Positions 1 to 6,007 are shown, counted from the stretch's first letter. The stretch: 7,194 nt of DNA from an uncultured Oscillospiraceae bacterium (GCA_934643765.1 CAKUCT010000099.1:1-7194); one strand, 5' to 3'. The notes: a model not told the origin generated them from the letters alone. A program made the numbers and translations.

Positions 1-309
1 GCCGCGTCCTATGCCGCAGAGGGCGACGCCCAGGCCAAGCAGATCCGCAGCGAGGCGGACAAGGCCGTGGAGATTACGGTCTCGGAAGCAAAGTCGCAGG
101 CCGAGCGGATCAAGGCCGAGGGCGAGGCGGAGTATATGCGGATTTTGTCGCAGGCCTATGACACGCAGGAGGAGGCGGACTTCTATGAGTTCATGCGCGC
201 GCTCGATATGGCAAGAAACGCCCTGACGAGCGGGAGCAAGACGCTTGTGATTTCGTCGGATTCTCCGATTGCGCAGGTCTTTGCCGGACAGTGGGGGAGC
301 GTGCGATGA
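1..309 (+). CDS. hflC: HflC, C-terminal part (SPFH/prohibitin-family protease modulator), truncated by window start
   Basis: Frame 1 is open from the first base and encodes the last 102 residues. HflC pairs with HflK in a membrane-anchored SPFH complex that surrounds and restrains the FtsH protease; this is family knowledge. What is visible is the end of the protein: an Ala/Glu/Lys-rich, coiled-coil-like stretch (repeated EAKSQAERIKAEGEAE-type heptads, about residues 18-45 of the visible part), then a DFYEFMRAL segment resembling the DFYAFIRSL segment of E. coli HflC, then a VISSDSPIAQ segment resembling VMSPDSDFF. The N-terminal membrane anchor and SPFH domain lie outside the window, and hflK would be expected upstream. 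The TGA stop (307-309) overlaps the ATG of the next gene (306-308), so the two are probably one transcript with coupled translation. The partner and exact subfamily (HflC versus a generic prohibitin) cannot be proven from this end alone. Confidence 0.85.
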   Translation, partial: AASYAAEGDAQAKQIRSEADKAVEITVSEAKSQAERIKAEGEAEYMRILSQAYDTQEEADFYEFMRALDMARNALTSGSKTLVISSDSPIAQVFAGQWGSVR

Positions 310-770
310 CACTGTATCTGCAGGAGGAAATTTTCTCGTTCGATCATTTTGATATCTGGGACGAGGATGGGAATGTCGTGTATCAGGTGGAGCGGGAGCT
401 TTTTAATTTTGGACGGAAGCTTCTCATCTGCGACGCGCAGGGCGCAGAAGTTGGCCATGTGCAGCACATTCCGTTTTCGATACCGTGCTCGTATGAGATT
501 GCGCAGGCAGAAGGCAGCGTGCAGCTCGACCGGCATTTTTCCCTGTTTTCCCAGCGCTACTCTATCGACAGCCTGGGCTGGGACGTACAGGGCAGCTTTA
601 TGAGCATGGAGTTTGAAATCCTGCAGGGCAGCAGGCGCGTGGCATACATTGAAAAGGCGTGGCCCGCGCTCCACGACCGGTACCGGCTGGAGGTTGCGGA
701 CCCGGCGGAAGCGTTCACGGCGCTTTGCGTGGTGCTGGCCATCGACGTGGAAGCGGAGCGGCACAACTAG
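306..770 (+). CDS. LURP-one-related (LOR/YxjI-like) family protein
   Basis: A 154-residue protein of a length typical for the bacterial LURP-one-related family, a tubby-like beta-barrel fold related to phospholipid scramblases. The biochemical role of the bacterial members is not established. Visible family features are short repeated beta-strand units: FDIWDEDGNVVYQVERE near residues 15-31, GRKLLICDAQGAEVGHV near 36-52, then a central region, and a C-terminal hydrophobic helix FTALCVVLAIDVEAE near 137-151 that would thread the barrel. The ATG at 306 is preferred over an in-frame GTG at 291 because it forms the ATGA overlap with the hflC stop. No strong separate ribosome site is needed if translation is coupled; GGGGGAG at 293-299 could serve. 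The stop codon TAG (768-770) is formed partly by the end of an inserted MITE-like element. Co-transcription with an SPFH gene suggests a membrane-related role, which is inference. Confidence 0.8.
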   Translation: MTLYLQEEIFSFDHFDIWDEDGNVVYQVERELFNFGRKLLICDAQGAEVGHVQHIPFSIPCSYEIAQAEGSVQLDRHFSLFSQRYSIDSLGWDVQGSFMSMEFEILQGSRRVAYIEKAWPALHDRYRLEVADPAEAFTALCVVLAIDVEAERHN

Positions 771-786
771 GGTGTATTCTTCCAAC
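768..786 (+). repeat. Left inverted repeat of the MITE-like element (with TA flank)
   Basis: TAGGGTGTATTCTTCCAAC. It is a perfect reverse complement of 915-933. The first three bases are the stop codon of the LOR gene. The pairing stops at both edges: 767 is C opposite A934, and 787 is A opposite A914. Confidence 0.85.
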
Positions 787-931
787 ACCCAACGCACCCG
801 GACAGCGGACCTTTTTGCGCTGCGCCGCGTTATTTTTCCTTGAAATACGTCAGTATTCCTGCGAAAAAATGTCTTGCTCAGCGCGAAAATTCCTCGCCGC
901 CGGTTACATCGCCAGTTGGAAGAATACACCC
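770..931. mobile_element. MITE-like element, 17-bp perfect terminal inverted repeats, TA flanks
   Basis: The left end GGGTGTATTCTTCCAAC (770-786) is exactly the reverse complement of the right end GTTGGAAGAATACACCC (915-931). Each end is bordered by TA (768-769 and 932-933), so the visible palindrome is 19 bp. The element is 162 bp and has no credible coding region. TA duplication is the hallmark of IS630/Tc1-mariner transposases, so a non-autonomous MITE mobilised in trans by such an enzyme is the best reading. The interior is also structured: an AATAC/GTATT hairpin with loop GTCA at 844-857 lies within a TTTTTC/GAAAAA pairing (833-838 with 863-868). The imperfectly complementary segments CTTTTTGCGCTGCGC (811-825) and GCTCAGCGCGAAAA (876-889) lie outside that. 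No transposase is in the window. The alternative is a large intergenic hairpin repeat that never transposed. Confidence 0.7.
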
Positions 932-933
932 TA
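915..933 (-). repeat. Right inverted repeat of the MITE-like element (with TA flank)
   Basis: GTTGGAAGAATACACCCTA, the exact reverse complement of the left repeat. It is followed after six bases by the terminator hairpin at 940. Confidence 0.85.
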
Positions 934-939
934 AATCAA

Positions 940-970
940 ATTCCCGGCGCGGTTGTACCGCGCCGGGAAT
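940..970 (+). terminator. Strong terminator hairpin, possibly bidirectional
   Basis: A perfect 14-bp stem with a 3-base loop: ATTCCCGGCGCGGT (940-953), loop TGT (954-956), ACCGCGCCGGGAAT (957-970). On the plus strand it is followed by a T-rich run (GTTACTGTTATTTT), which would end the hflC-LOR transcript. On the minus strand it is followed by TTTGATTT, so it could also stop read-through from glpK. If the MITE-like element is removed, the hairpin begins only a few bases after the LOR stop codon, the usual place for an intrinsic terminator. Confidence 0.75.
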
Positions 971-999
971 GTTACTGTTATTTTGCGCCTACGGACACA

Positions 1000-1098
1000 A
1001 AACTCTGTAAGACGGCCAAAAACCTCGTTAGAGTTTCGCCCCGCAGGGCGAAATAAATTTGAATTTATTTTTTCCGGCGGCATGTACGGCGGAAAAAA
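1000..1098. repeat. Hairpin cluster in the convergent intergenic region (left part)
   Basis: No gene is seen here. Consecutive inverted repeats are: AAACTCT (1000-1006) with AGAGTTT (1030-1036); TTTCGCCC (1034-1041) with GGGCGAAA (1046-1053), loop CGCA; AAATAAATT (1051-1059) with AATTTATTT (1062-1070), loop TG; and TTTTTTCCG (1068-1076) with CGGAAAAAA (1090-1098), 13-base loop. Neighbouring stems share two or three bases, so adjacent hairpins compete and could form alternative folds. Composition swings sharply from AT-only to GC-rich. This resembles a composite of small dispersed intergenic repeats; copy number cannot be judged from one window. Confidence 0.6.
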
Positions 1099-1105
1099 TA
1101 CTTCT

Positions 1106-1163
1106 CACTTCGCGAGTGTGGAATTTCTGCGCAAAGCGCAGAAATTATGCGCGTGGCGAAGTG
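1106..1163 (-). terminator. Nested double hairpin after glpK, probable terminator or dispersed repeat
   Basis: The outer arms are CACTTCGC (1106-1113) and GCGAAGTG (1156-1163). Inside is a perfect 11-bp stem, AATTTCTGCGC (1122-1132) with GCGCAGAAATT (1136-1146), loop AAA. Read on the minus strand, downstream of glpK, the outer stem is followed after a short gap by a run of six T (complement of 1093-1098), as expected of an intrinsic terminator. The two-level structure is more elaborate than a normal terminator, so a repeat element doing this job is also possible. Confidence 0.5.
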
Positions 1164-1172
1164 CAAATCCTT

Positions 1173-1200
1173 TGTCGAAGAAGCTCTCGCTTTTTCGACA
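1173..1200 (-). repeat. Hairpin immediately downstream of glpK
   Basis: TGTCGAA (1173-1179) pairs with TTCGACA (1194-1200). The stem continues through AAGC (1181-1184) and GCTT (1189-1192) around a TCTC loop. One position (G1180 with T1193) is a wobble in plus-strand RNA and an A-C mismatch in minus-strand RNA. It starts five bases after the glpK stop codon. It has no T tract on the minus strand (AAAGGATTTG follows), so it is more likely an mRNA 3'-end stabilising hairpin or a repeat unit than a terminator by itself. Confidence 0.5.
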
Positions 1201-1204
1201 GGCT

Positions 1205-2695
1205 TTATGTGTGTTCTTCCCAGTCGAGGCTCCGCCCCACGGCCTTGTGCCAGCCGCGCAGAAGCGCGGTGCGGCGCGAAGCATCCATCTGCGGCTGGAA
1301 GGTCAGGTCACAGTGCCAGAGCCTGCAGAGCTCATCCTGGCTCTTCCAGACGCCGACGGCGAGCCCGGCAAGATACGCGGCGCCGAGGGCGGTCGTCTCG
1401 CGGATCATGGGCCTGCGGACCTGCTTGCCGAGAATATCCGCCTGGAACTGCATCAGAAAACGGTCGCGGCTGGCTCCGCCGTCGACCCGCAGCTGCGAGA
1501 GCGTGATGCCGGCGTCTTTTTCCATCGCGTCGACCAGATCATACGACTGGTAGGCGATGGATTCCTGCGCGGCGCGGATGATGTGTTCGGGCTTCGTGCC
1601 GCGCGTGATGCCGATGAGCGCGCCGCGCGCGTACATGTCCCAGTGCGGCGCGCCGAGACCGGTGAAGGCCGGGACGAGATAGACCCCGCCCGTGTCTGGA
1701 ACCTTGGACGCGAAATACTCCGCGTCGCGCGCCTCGCGGATGAAGTGCAGTTCGTCGCGCAGCCACTGAATCACGGCGCCGCCGACAAAGATGGAGCCTT
1801 CGAGCGCGTACTGCACCTTGCCGTCCAGACCGATGGCGATCGTCGTGACAAGGCCGTGCTGGCTCTCAATGGCGGTCTCGCCGGTGTTCATCAGCAGGAA
1901 GCAGCCGGTGCCGTAGGTGTTTTTGGCGTCGCCCGGGGTAAAGCAGCACTGGCCGAAGAGGGCCGCCTGCTGGTCGCCGGCGATACCGGCGATGGGCACC
2001 TCGACGCCCTGGATATTGCAGGTGCCGTAGACCTCGGAAGAATTGCGCACCTGCGGCAGCATGGACGCGGGGATGTCCAGCTCGCGCAGCAGCCGCTCGT
2101 CCCAGCGGAGGTTGTGGATATCATAGAGCATGGTGCGCGAAGCGTTGGTGTAGTCGGTGATATGTACCCGGCCCTCGGTCAGCTTCCAGATGAGCCAGGT
2201 GTCGACCGTGCCGAACAGAAGCTCGCCGCGTTCCGCCTTTTCCCGCGCGCCTTCGACATGGTCCAGAAGCCACTTGATTTTTGTGCCGGAAAAATAGGCG
2301 TCGAGGACAAGACCGGTGGTTTTTTTGATGTAATCAGTCAGGCCGCGCTTTGCAAGCTCGTCGCAGATCGAGGCCGTCCGGCGGCACTGCCAGACGATGG
2401 CGTTGTGAATCGGGCGGCCGGTGGCTTTATCCCAGACGATGGTCGTTTCGCGCTGGTTCGTGATGCCGATGGCGGCAATGTCGCGCACATCGATGCCGGA
2501 CTGGGTGATGACCTCCATCATCACGCCGTAGATGCTGGAGTAGATCTCCATGGGGTTATGCTCCACCCAGCCGGATTGGGGATAATACTGGGTGAATTCC
2601 TTCTGCGCAACGGAGACGATGTTCTGATCCTCGTCAAACAAAATTGCGCGGCTGCTGGTGGTACCCTGGTCGAGCGCGAGAAGATAACGGGGCAT
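1205..2695 (-). CDS. glpK: Glycerol kinase
   Basis: Catalyses ATP-dependent phosphorylation of glycerol to sn-glycerol-3-phosphate in the cytosol, the entry step of glycerol use. The 496 residues match the normal family length. It is a FGGY-family kinase: the N-terminal ATP-binding segment ALDQGTTSSR lies at residues 7-16; glycerol-binding residues lie in NQRETT (R82, E83), VWQ (W102) and DAYFSGTK (Y134); the FGGY signature 1 is YFSGTKIKWLLDH at 134-146; the catalytic base is D241 in GIAGDQQ; NTYGTG is at 259-264; VDGGAS is at 404-409. AGGAG (2705-2709 on the minus strand) lies nine bases before the ATG and supports this start. It is the last gene of the operon, 18 bases after the DUF1667 gene. 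The histidine that HPr phosphorylates in enterococcal GlpK is not seen; the equivalent loop reads TCNIQG, near N227. Confidence 0.97.
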   Translation of the reverse strand: MPRYLLALDQGTTSSRAILFDEDQNIVSVAQKEFTQYYPQSGWVEHNPMEIYSSIYGVMMEVITQSGIDVRDIAAIGITNQRETTIVWDKATGRPIHNAIVWQCRRTASICDELAKRGLTDYIKKTTGLVLDAYFSGTKIKWLLDHVEGAREKAERGELLFGTVDTWLIWKLTEGRVHITDYTNASRTMLYDIHNLRWDERLLRELDIPASMLPQVRNSSEVYGTCNIQGVEVPIAGIAGDQQAALFGQCCFTPGDAKNTYGTGCFLLMNTGETAIESQHGLVTTIAIGLDGKVQYALEGSIFVGGAVIQWLRDELHFIREARDAEYFASKVPDTGGVYLVPAFTGLGAPHWDMYARGALIGITRGTKPEHIIRAAQESIAYQSYDLVDAMEKDAGITLSQLRVDGGASRDRFLMQFQADILGKQVRRPMIRETTALGAAYLAGLAVGVWKSQDELCRLWHCDLTFQPQMDASRRTALLRGWHKAVGRSLDWEEHT

Positions 2696-2713
2696 AGGGA
2701 ATGACTCCTTTCC

Positions 2714-3067
2714 TTACAAGCGGTTCATGGTTTTGCAGGCGACGATGCTGACGCCGGTGCCAAGAATGTCCGGAACAATGACATCGCCAAGGCGGATGGG
2801 CGCGGCGACGGTGACGGCGCTTAAAAGCTGCATGACAGAGAACATCTTGTCCTTGTCGACGGCGGCGCTGGTCTTGACCGGAAGGCGGCGGCCGGCGGCG
2901 CCGGTGATGCGGACGGTGGAGGTCACGACACGGACCGGGCGCTGGCATTCAGTTTTTCCGTATTCGGCGCCCTTTTCGCATTTGTTGCCGGTGACCTGGA
3001 AGTCGTTTTCTTCATCGACCGTCAGGCGGCAGCCGTTGGGACAGACGATGCAAGTAAGCTCTTTCAT
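2714..3067 (-). CDS. DUF1667 family protein, Cys-rich, linked to glycerol-3-phosphate dehydrogenase
   Basis: A 117-residue protein. The N-terminus carries CxxCxxxC (C6, C9, C13) followed by C30 in GNKCEKG. This four-cysteine pattern is like the [4Fe-4S] site at the N-terminus of molybdopterin oxidoreductases, with a further C41. The C-terminal half (KTSAAVDKDKMFSVMQ near 66-80, GDVIVPDILGTGVSIVA near 94-110) fits DUF1667, a family usually found beside GlpA-type dehydrogenases in anaerobes. An electron-transfer role replacing the missing GlpC is inferred. The ATG at 3067 is chosen over one 18 bases upstream because GAGGAGG lies seven bases ahead of it (AGGAGG at 3075-3080) and because it overlaps the preceding TGA in an ATGA arrangement. 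Metal content has not been shown by anything in the sequence beyond the cysteines. Confidence 0.85.
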   Translation of the reverse strand: MKELTCIVCPNGCRLTVDEENDFQVTGNKCEKGAEYGKTECQRPVRVVTSTVRITGAAGRRLPVKTSAAVDKDKMFSVMQLLSAVTVAAPIRLGDVIVPDILGTGVSIVACKTMNRL

Positions 3068-4329
3068 TCTGCCACCTCCTCGCATGAGACGCGCAGCGCG
3101 CCATGCGCTTTCTCCAGAAGTATTTTTGGAAGCGTGATGTGTTCCATCTCGCCGGGAGCCATGAAGCGCCGGGAGAAGCGGGCGATCACGGCGCCGGTGC
3201 TGTCTGTAACAAGCACGCGGCTTTTTTGGAAGCTGCGGCGCACGCGGAAGGAAACCTCCACCGAATCCTGGACGCTGTCCAGGCGGATATGCTGCGGGAC
3301 GGTGTAGCTGACAAAATCGCCGCAGAGGGTCTCAAGCGTTGGCCCGGCCTGGCGTCTTCCCTGCAGGACGTAGGCCGCGGCGCAGCGGCCGGCTTTTTCG
3401 GCTTCTTTGGAGACAAAGTCGACCAGATCATGCACCTGCACGACATTGCCGCAGGCAAAGACGCCGGGGAGCGAGGTTTCCATGGATTCAAAGACGGTGG
3501 GGCCATTCGTGCGCGGGTCGATGGTAATGCCTGCCTTGCGCGTCAGCTCATTTTCCGGAATCAGGCCGACGGATAAAAGCAGCGTATCGCAGTCAAAGAT
3601 CTGCTCGGTACCGGCGATGGGATTGCGCGCGGCGTCTACCGCGGAGACAACGACGCGCTCCAGGCGCTCGCGGCCCTGAATGTCGGTGACGGTGTGGCTG
3701 AGTAGGAGGGGAATGTCAAAGTCCTGCAGGCACTGGACAATGTTCCGCGTCAGGCCCGAGGAGTACGGCATCAGTTCCACACAGGCGAGCACCTTCGCGC
3801 CCTCAAGCGTCATGCGCCGGGCCATGATGAGGCCAATATCGCCGGAGCCGAGAATGACGATGCGTTTTCCGACCATGTGGCCTTCTATGTTCACATAGCG
3901 CTGTGCCGCGCCGGCGGTCAGAATGCCGGAGCAGCGGGTGCCGGGGATGGAGATCGCGCCTCGCGTGCGCTCGCGGCAGCCCATGGCGAGAATGACAGCG
4001 TCAGCCTGGATGGAAAAGCAGCCGTCTTTTGTGTTGACGGCGGTGATGACACGCGCGGGCGAAAGGTCCAGGACCATGGTGTCGAGATATACCTGAACAG
4101 AGGTCTTTTGCAGCAGGTCTATGAAGCGCGCGGCATATTCCGGGCCGGTCAGCTCTTCGTGAAAGGTGTGCAGGCCGAAACCGTTGTGGATGCACTGGTT
4201 GAGAATGCCGCCGGGCTCGCGGTCGCGCTCGAGAATGACGATATCGCGCAGACCCGCGTCATAGGCCGCGCAGGCTGCGGCAAGGCCCGCCGGGCCGCCG
4301 CCGATGATGGCAAGCTGGGTGTGCTTCAT
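3064..4329 (-). CDS. FAD/NAD(P)-dependent oxidoreductase of the glycerol-3-phosphate dehydrogenase cluster
   Basis: A soluble two-dinucleotide-fold flavoprotein of 421 residues. The FAD-binding GGGPAG is at 10-15, with an acidic strand end (ILERD) near 32-36. The AMGCRERT segment (115-122) corresponds to the ATG-type motif. A second Rossmann motif GSGDIG (161-166) would bind NAD(P). GVFACGNV (289-296) is the C-terminal FAD-binding motif. A small domain of about 90 residues follows. No CxxC redox disulfide is seen, so it is not a thioredoxin-reductase-type enzyme. The architecture resembles the HcnB / sarcosine oxidase alpha-like flavoproteins that partner with a GlpA/HcnC-like subunit. Likely role: accept electrons from the GlpA-like subunit and pass them to NAD(P) or to the DUF1667 protein (inference). 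The start at 4329 is set by AAAGGAGG at 4346-4339, nine bases upstream; the ATG overlaps the glpA TGA. A longer upstream reading is low-complexity Arg/Pro sequence antisense in character and is not used. Confidence 0.9.
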   Translation of the reverse strand: MKHTQLAIIGGGPAGLAAACAAYDAGLRDIVILERDREPGGILNQCIHNGFGLHTFHEELTGPEYAARFIDLLQKTSVQVYLDTMVLDLSPARVITAVNTKDGCFSIQADAVILAMGCRERTRGAISIPGTRCSGILTAGAAQRYVNIEGHMVGKRIVILGSGDIGLIMARRMTLEGAKVLACVELMPYSSGLTRNIVQCLQDFDIPLLLSHTVTDIQGRERLERVVVSAVDAARNPIAGTEQIFDCDTLLLSVGLIPENELTRKAGITIDPRTNGPTVFESMETSLPGVFACGNVVQVHDLVDFVSKEAEKAGRCAAAYVLQGRRQAGPTLETLCGDFVSYTVPQHIRLDSVQDSVEVSFRVRRSFQKSRVLVTDSTGAVIARFSRRFMAPGEMEHITLPKILLEKAHGALRVSCEEVAE

Positions 4330-5765
4330 TGCGCGCCGCCTCCTTTCGTTTCGCCGGTGAGGATATAGCTGCCGGGGGCGTCGAGCAGGACGTCTTCCAT
4401 CGCGCAGCCGAGCTCGCGGGCGAGAATTTCCTGCACGCGCGGGCCGCAGAAGCCGCTCTGGCAACGGCCCATTCCGGCGCCGGTGCGCCGCTTGACGGCG
4501 TTGATGGTGGTCGCAGGAATGGGGCTGTGGATGGCGTCCACGATTTCACCCTCCGTGACGGTTTCACAGCGGCAGATGACGCGGCCATAGAGCGGGTTTT
4601 CCCGGATCAGGGCGTTGCGCTCGTCCATGGAGAGTTCATGGAAGCGGATATGGCGGCGGGAATCGACATAGGATGCCTTTTCGCGCAGAGGAAGCTTTGA
4701 AGAGAGCCAGGATACGGCTTCCCGCGCGATGGCTGGGGCGGAGGAGAGCCCGGGGCTCTTGATACCGGCCAGATGGTAAAGGCACGGCAGCGCGGCAGAC
4801 TCCATGAGCATGAAGTCATCGCCCGCGTGGTTGGCGCGCACACCGGCAAAATTGCGGATATTCTCGCGGAAGTTCACAGACGGCACGGATTTGAGGGCCA
4901 TCTGCCGCACGAAGGAAAGCGCCTCGGCGGTGTTCCGGGTGTCGTCCGGATCCTGAACGGGCGCGGCGTTCGGGCCGACGATCAGATTGCCGTGCACCGT
5001 CGGGGCGACGAGGACGCCCTTGCCGTTTTCATTGGGACACTGGAAGATGACGGAATGGACGCGAGTGCCTTCGGATTTATCGAGCAGATAATACTCGCCG
5101 CGGTTCGGCTGGATGTCCATCCGGTCGCCCGCCATGCGGGCAATCGCAGCGCAGTGCGCGCCGCAGGCGGCAAGGACGAAGCGCGTTTCATACGGGCCGT
5201 TTGGCGTCTGGAGGCGGATGGCCCCGGAATCTGTTTTGGATATGGCGGTGACAGGCGTGCACAGCTGCAGCTGCGCGCCGTTGCGGATGGCGGTCTCCAT
5301 CAAAGCGAGCGTCAGCTCCCAGGGAGAGACGATTCCGGCCGATGGCGCGTAAAGCGAGCCGCAGACCGCGGCGGATAGATTCGGCTCCATTGCGCGGGCC
5401 TCCGCGCCCGTCAGAAGGCGAAGGCCTGGCACGCCGTTTTCTTCCCCGCGCGCAAAAAGCGCGCGGAGCGTAGAGAGCTCTTGCTCTGAGAAGGCCAGCA
5501 CGTGGCTTCCCACGCGCCGGAAGGGCACGTCCAGCTTGCGGCAGAGCGGCTCCATGAGACGGTTTCCTTCGACGTTGAGCCGGGCCATGCGCGTGCCGGG
5601 GTGCGGGTCATAGCCTGCGTGGACGATGGCGGAATTTGCCTTGGAGGTGCCGTTTGCAACGTCGTTGTTGGCCTCCAGAACGCAGAGATTCAGATCATAT
5701 TTGGAAAGCTCGTAAGCGCAGGCTGCGCCGACGACGCCTGCGCCGATGATGATGACATCATACAT
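4326..5765 (-). CDS. glpA: Anaerobic glycerol-3-phosphate dehydrogenase, GlpA-like FAD subunit with C-terminal 4-Cys (BFD-like) domain
   Basis: Oxidises sn-glycerol-3-phosphate to dihydroxyacetone phosphate using FAD. The 479-residue protein begins with a DAO-type FAD fold: GAGVVG at 8-13, E31 at the end of the second strand, and a GTSKANSAIVHAGYD segment near 39-53 typical of GlpA/LhgO-like dehydrogenases. HLAGIKSPGLSSAPAIA (331-347) is the C-terminal FAD-contacting part. The last ~90 residues hold C398 and C400 (CRC) and C435 and C440 (CQSGFC), the BFD-like [2Fe-2S] pattern. It is shorter than E. coli GlpA (about 540 residues). The start at 5765 is favoured by AGAGG seven bases upstream (5773-5777); an alternative 12 codons upstream lacks such a site. 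It lies 32 bases after the DUF3006 gene and overlaps the next gene by ATGA. Without a substrate test, a 2-hydroxyglutarate-type dehydrogenase is possible, but the glpK linkage makes glycerol-3-phosphate by far the likelier substrate. Confidence 0.88.
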   Translation of the reverse strand: MYDVIIIGAGVVGAACAYELSKYDLNLCVLEANNDVANGTSKANSAIVHAGYDPHPGTRMARLNVEGNRLMEPLCRKLDVPFRRVGSHVLAFSEQELSTLRALFARGEENGVPGLRLLTGAEARAMEPNLSAAVCGSLYAPSAGIVSPWELTLALMETAIRNGAQLQLCTPVTAISKTDSGAIRLQTPNGPYETRFVLAACGAHCAAIARMAGDRMDIQPNRGEYYLLDKSEGTRVHSVIFQCPNENGKGVLVAPTVHGNLIVGPNAAPVQDPDDTRNTAEALSFVRQMALKSVPSVNFRENIRNFAGVRANHAGDDFMLMESAALPCLYHLAGIKSPGLSSAPAIAREAVSWLSSKLPLREKASYVDSRRHIRFHELSMDERNALIRENPLYGRVICRCETVTEGEIVDAIHSPIPATTINAVKRRTGAGMGRCQSGFCGPRVQEILARELGCAMEDVLLDAPGSYILTGETKGGGAQ

Positions 5766-5797
5766 GGTATTACCTCTTCCAGCCGGATGTGCGCAAG

Positions 5798-5962
5798 TCA
5801 AAGCGTTTTGATCCGGTATTCAAAGTTTTCACAGATCAGGACGGTGCCTTCGCGGATGCCGTCCGGCAGCAGCGCCAGCGCAACTTCCGTGCGCGTGCCG
5901 CTTTCAGAGACCAGAACTGCGTAGTCGCCCGCAATTTCGGCGACGGTTCGCTCAAAAATCAT
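5798..5962 (-). CDS. Small DUF3006-like protein, first gene of the glycerol operon
   Basis: A 54-residue protein, beginning MIFERTVAEIAGDYAVLV and containing VALALLPDGIREGTVLI. The pattern (a short strand with a conserved acidic residue, GDYAVL, then LLPDGIREG followed by a hydrophobic strand) is that of DUF3006, small beta-rich proteins of unknown function common in Firmicutes. Assignment is from pattern recognition. The ATG at 5962 has AAAGGAG (5972-5978) nine bases upstream, which outweighs an in-frame ATG 66 bases further upstream that lacks a comparable site and would start upstream of the proposed promoter. It ends 32 bases before glpA, so it is probably the first gene of the glp transcript. 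Function is unknown; a link with glycerol use is only by position. Confidence 0.75.
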   Translation of the reverse strand: MIFERTVAEIAGDYAVLVSESGTRTEVALALLPDGIREGTVLICENFEYRIKTL

Positions 5963-5976
5963 AGGTATCAGCTCCT

Positions 5977-6007
5977 TTGACAAGAGAGTTTCTGGGGACA
6001 GTATATC
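5977..6007 (+). promoter_or_regulatory. Possible promoter of the 6085 gene, overlapping the glp promoter
   Basis: A perfect -35 hexamer TTGACA (5977-5982) is followed after 19 bases by TATATC (6002-6007). The spacer is longer than ideal and the -10 is imperfect. If used, it would transcribe the plus-strand gene with a leader of about 70 bases and would overlap the minus-strand promoter, so the two could not be occupied together. Confidence 0.3.

Noticed and set aside
183..929. A 248-codon open frame on the minus strand antisense to the LOR gene and MITE-like element
   Set aside because: It opposes a recognised gene, crosses the inserted element, and shows no family motif.
770..1204. CRISPR array or tandem repeat array, considered because of the repeated hairpins
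   Set aside because: The hairpins differ in sequence and spacing; there are no identical direct repeats with regular spacers.
953..2704. A 583-codon open frame on the plus strand across the hairpin region and glpK
   Set aside because: It is antisense to glycerol kinase, whose family motifs and ribosome site are clear. Its product is Arg/Asp/Gly/Ala-rich low-complexity sequence, as expected from the complement of a GC-rich gene.
4773..5378. Plus-strand open frames of 100-200 codons inside glpA and the FAD oxidoreductase (also 3103-3576 and 3877-4368)
   Set aside because: They are complements of well-supported flavoprotein genes, with no ribosome sites or recognisable domains.
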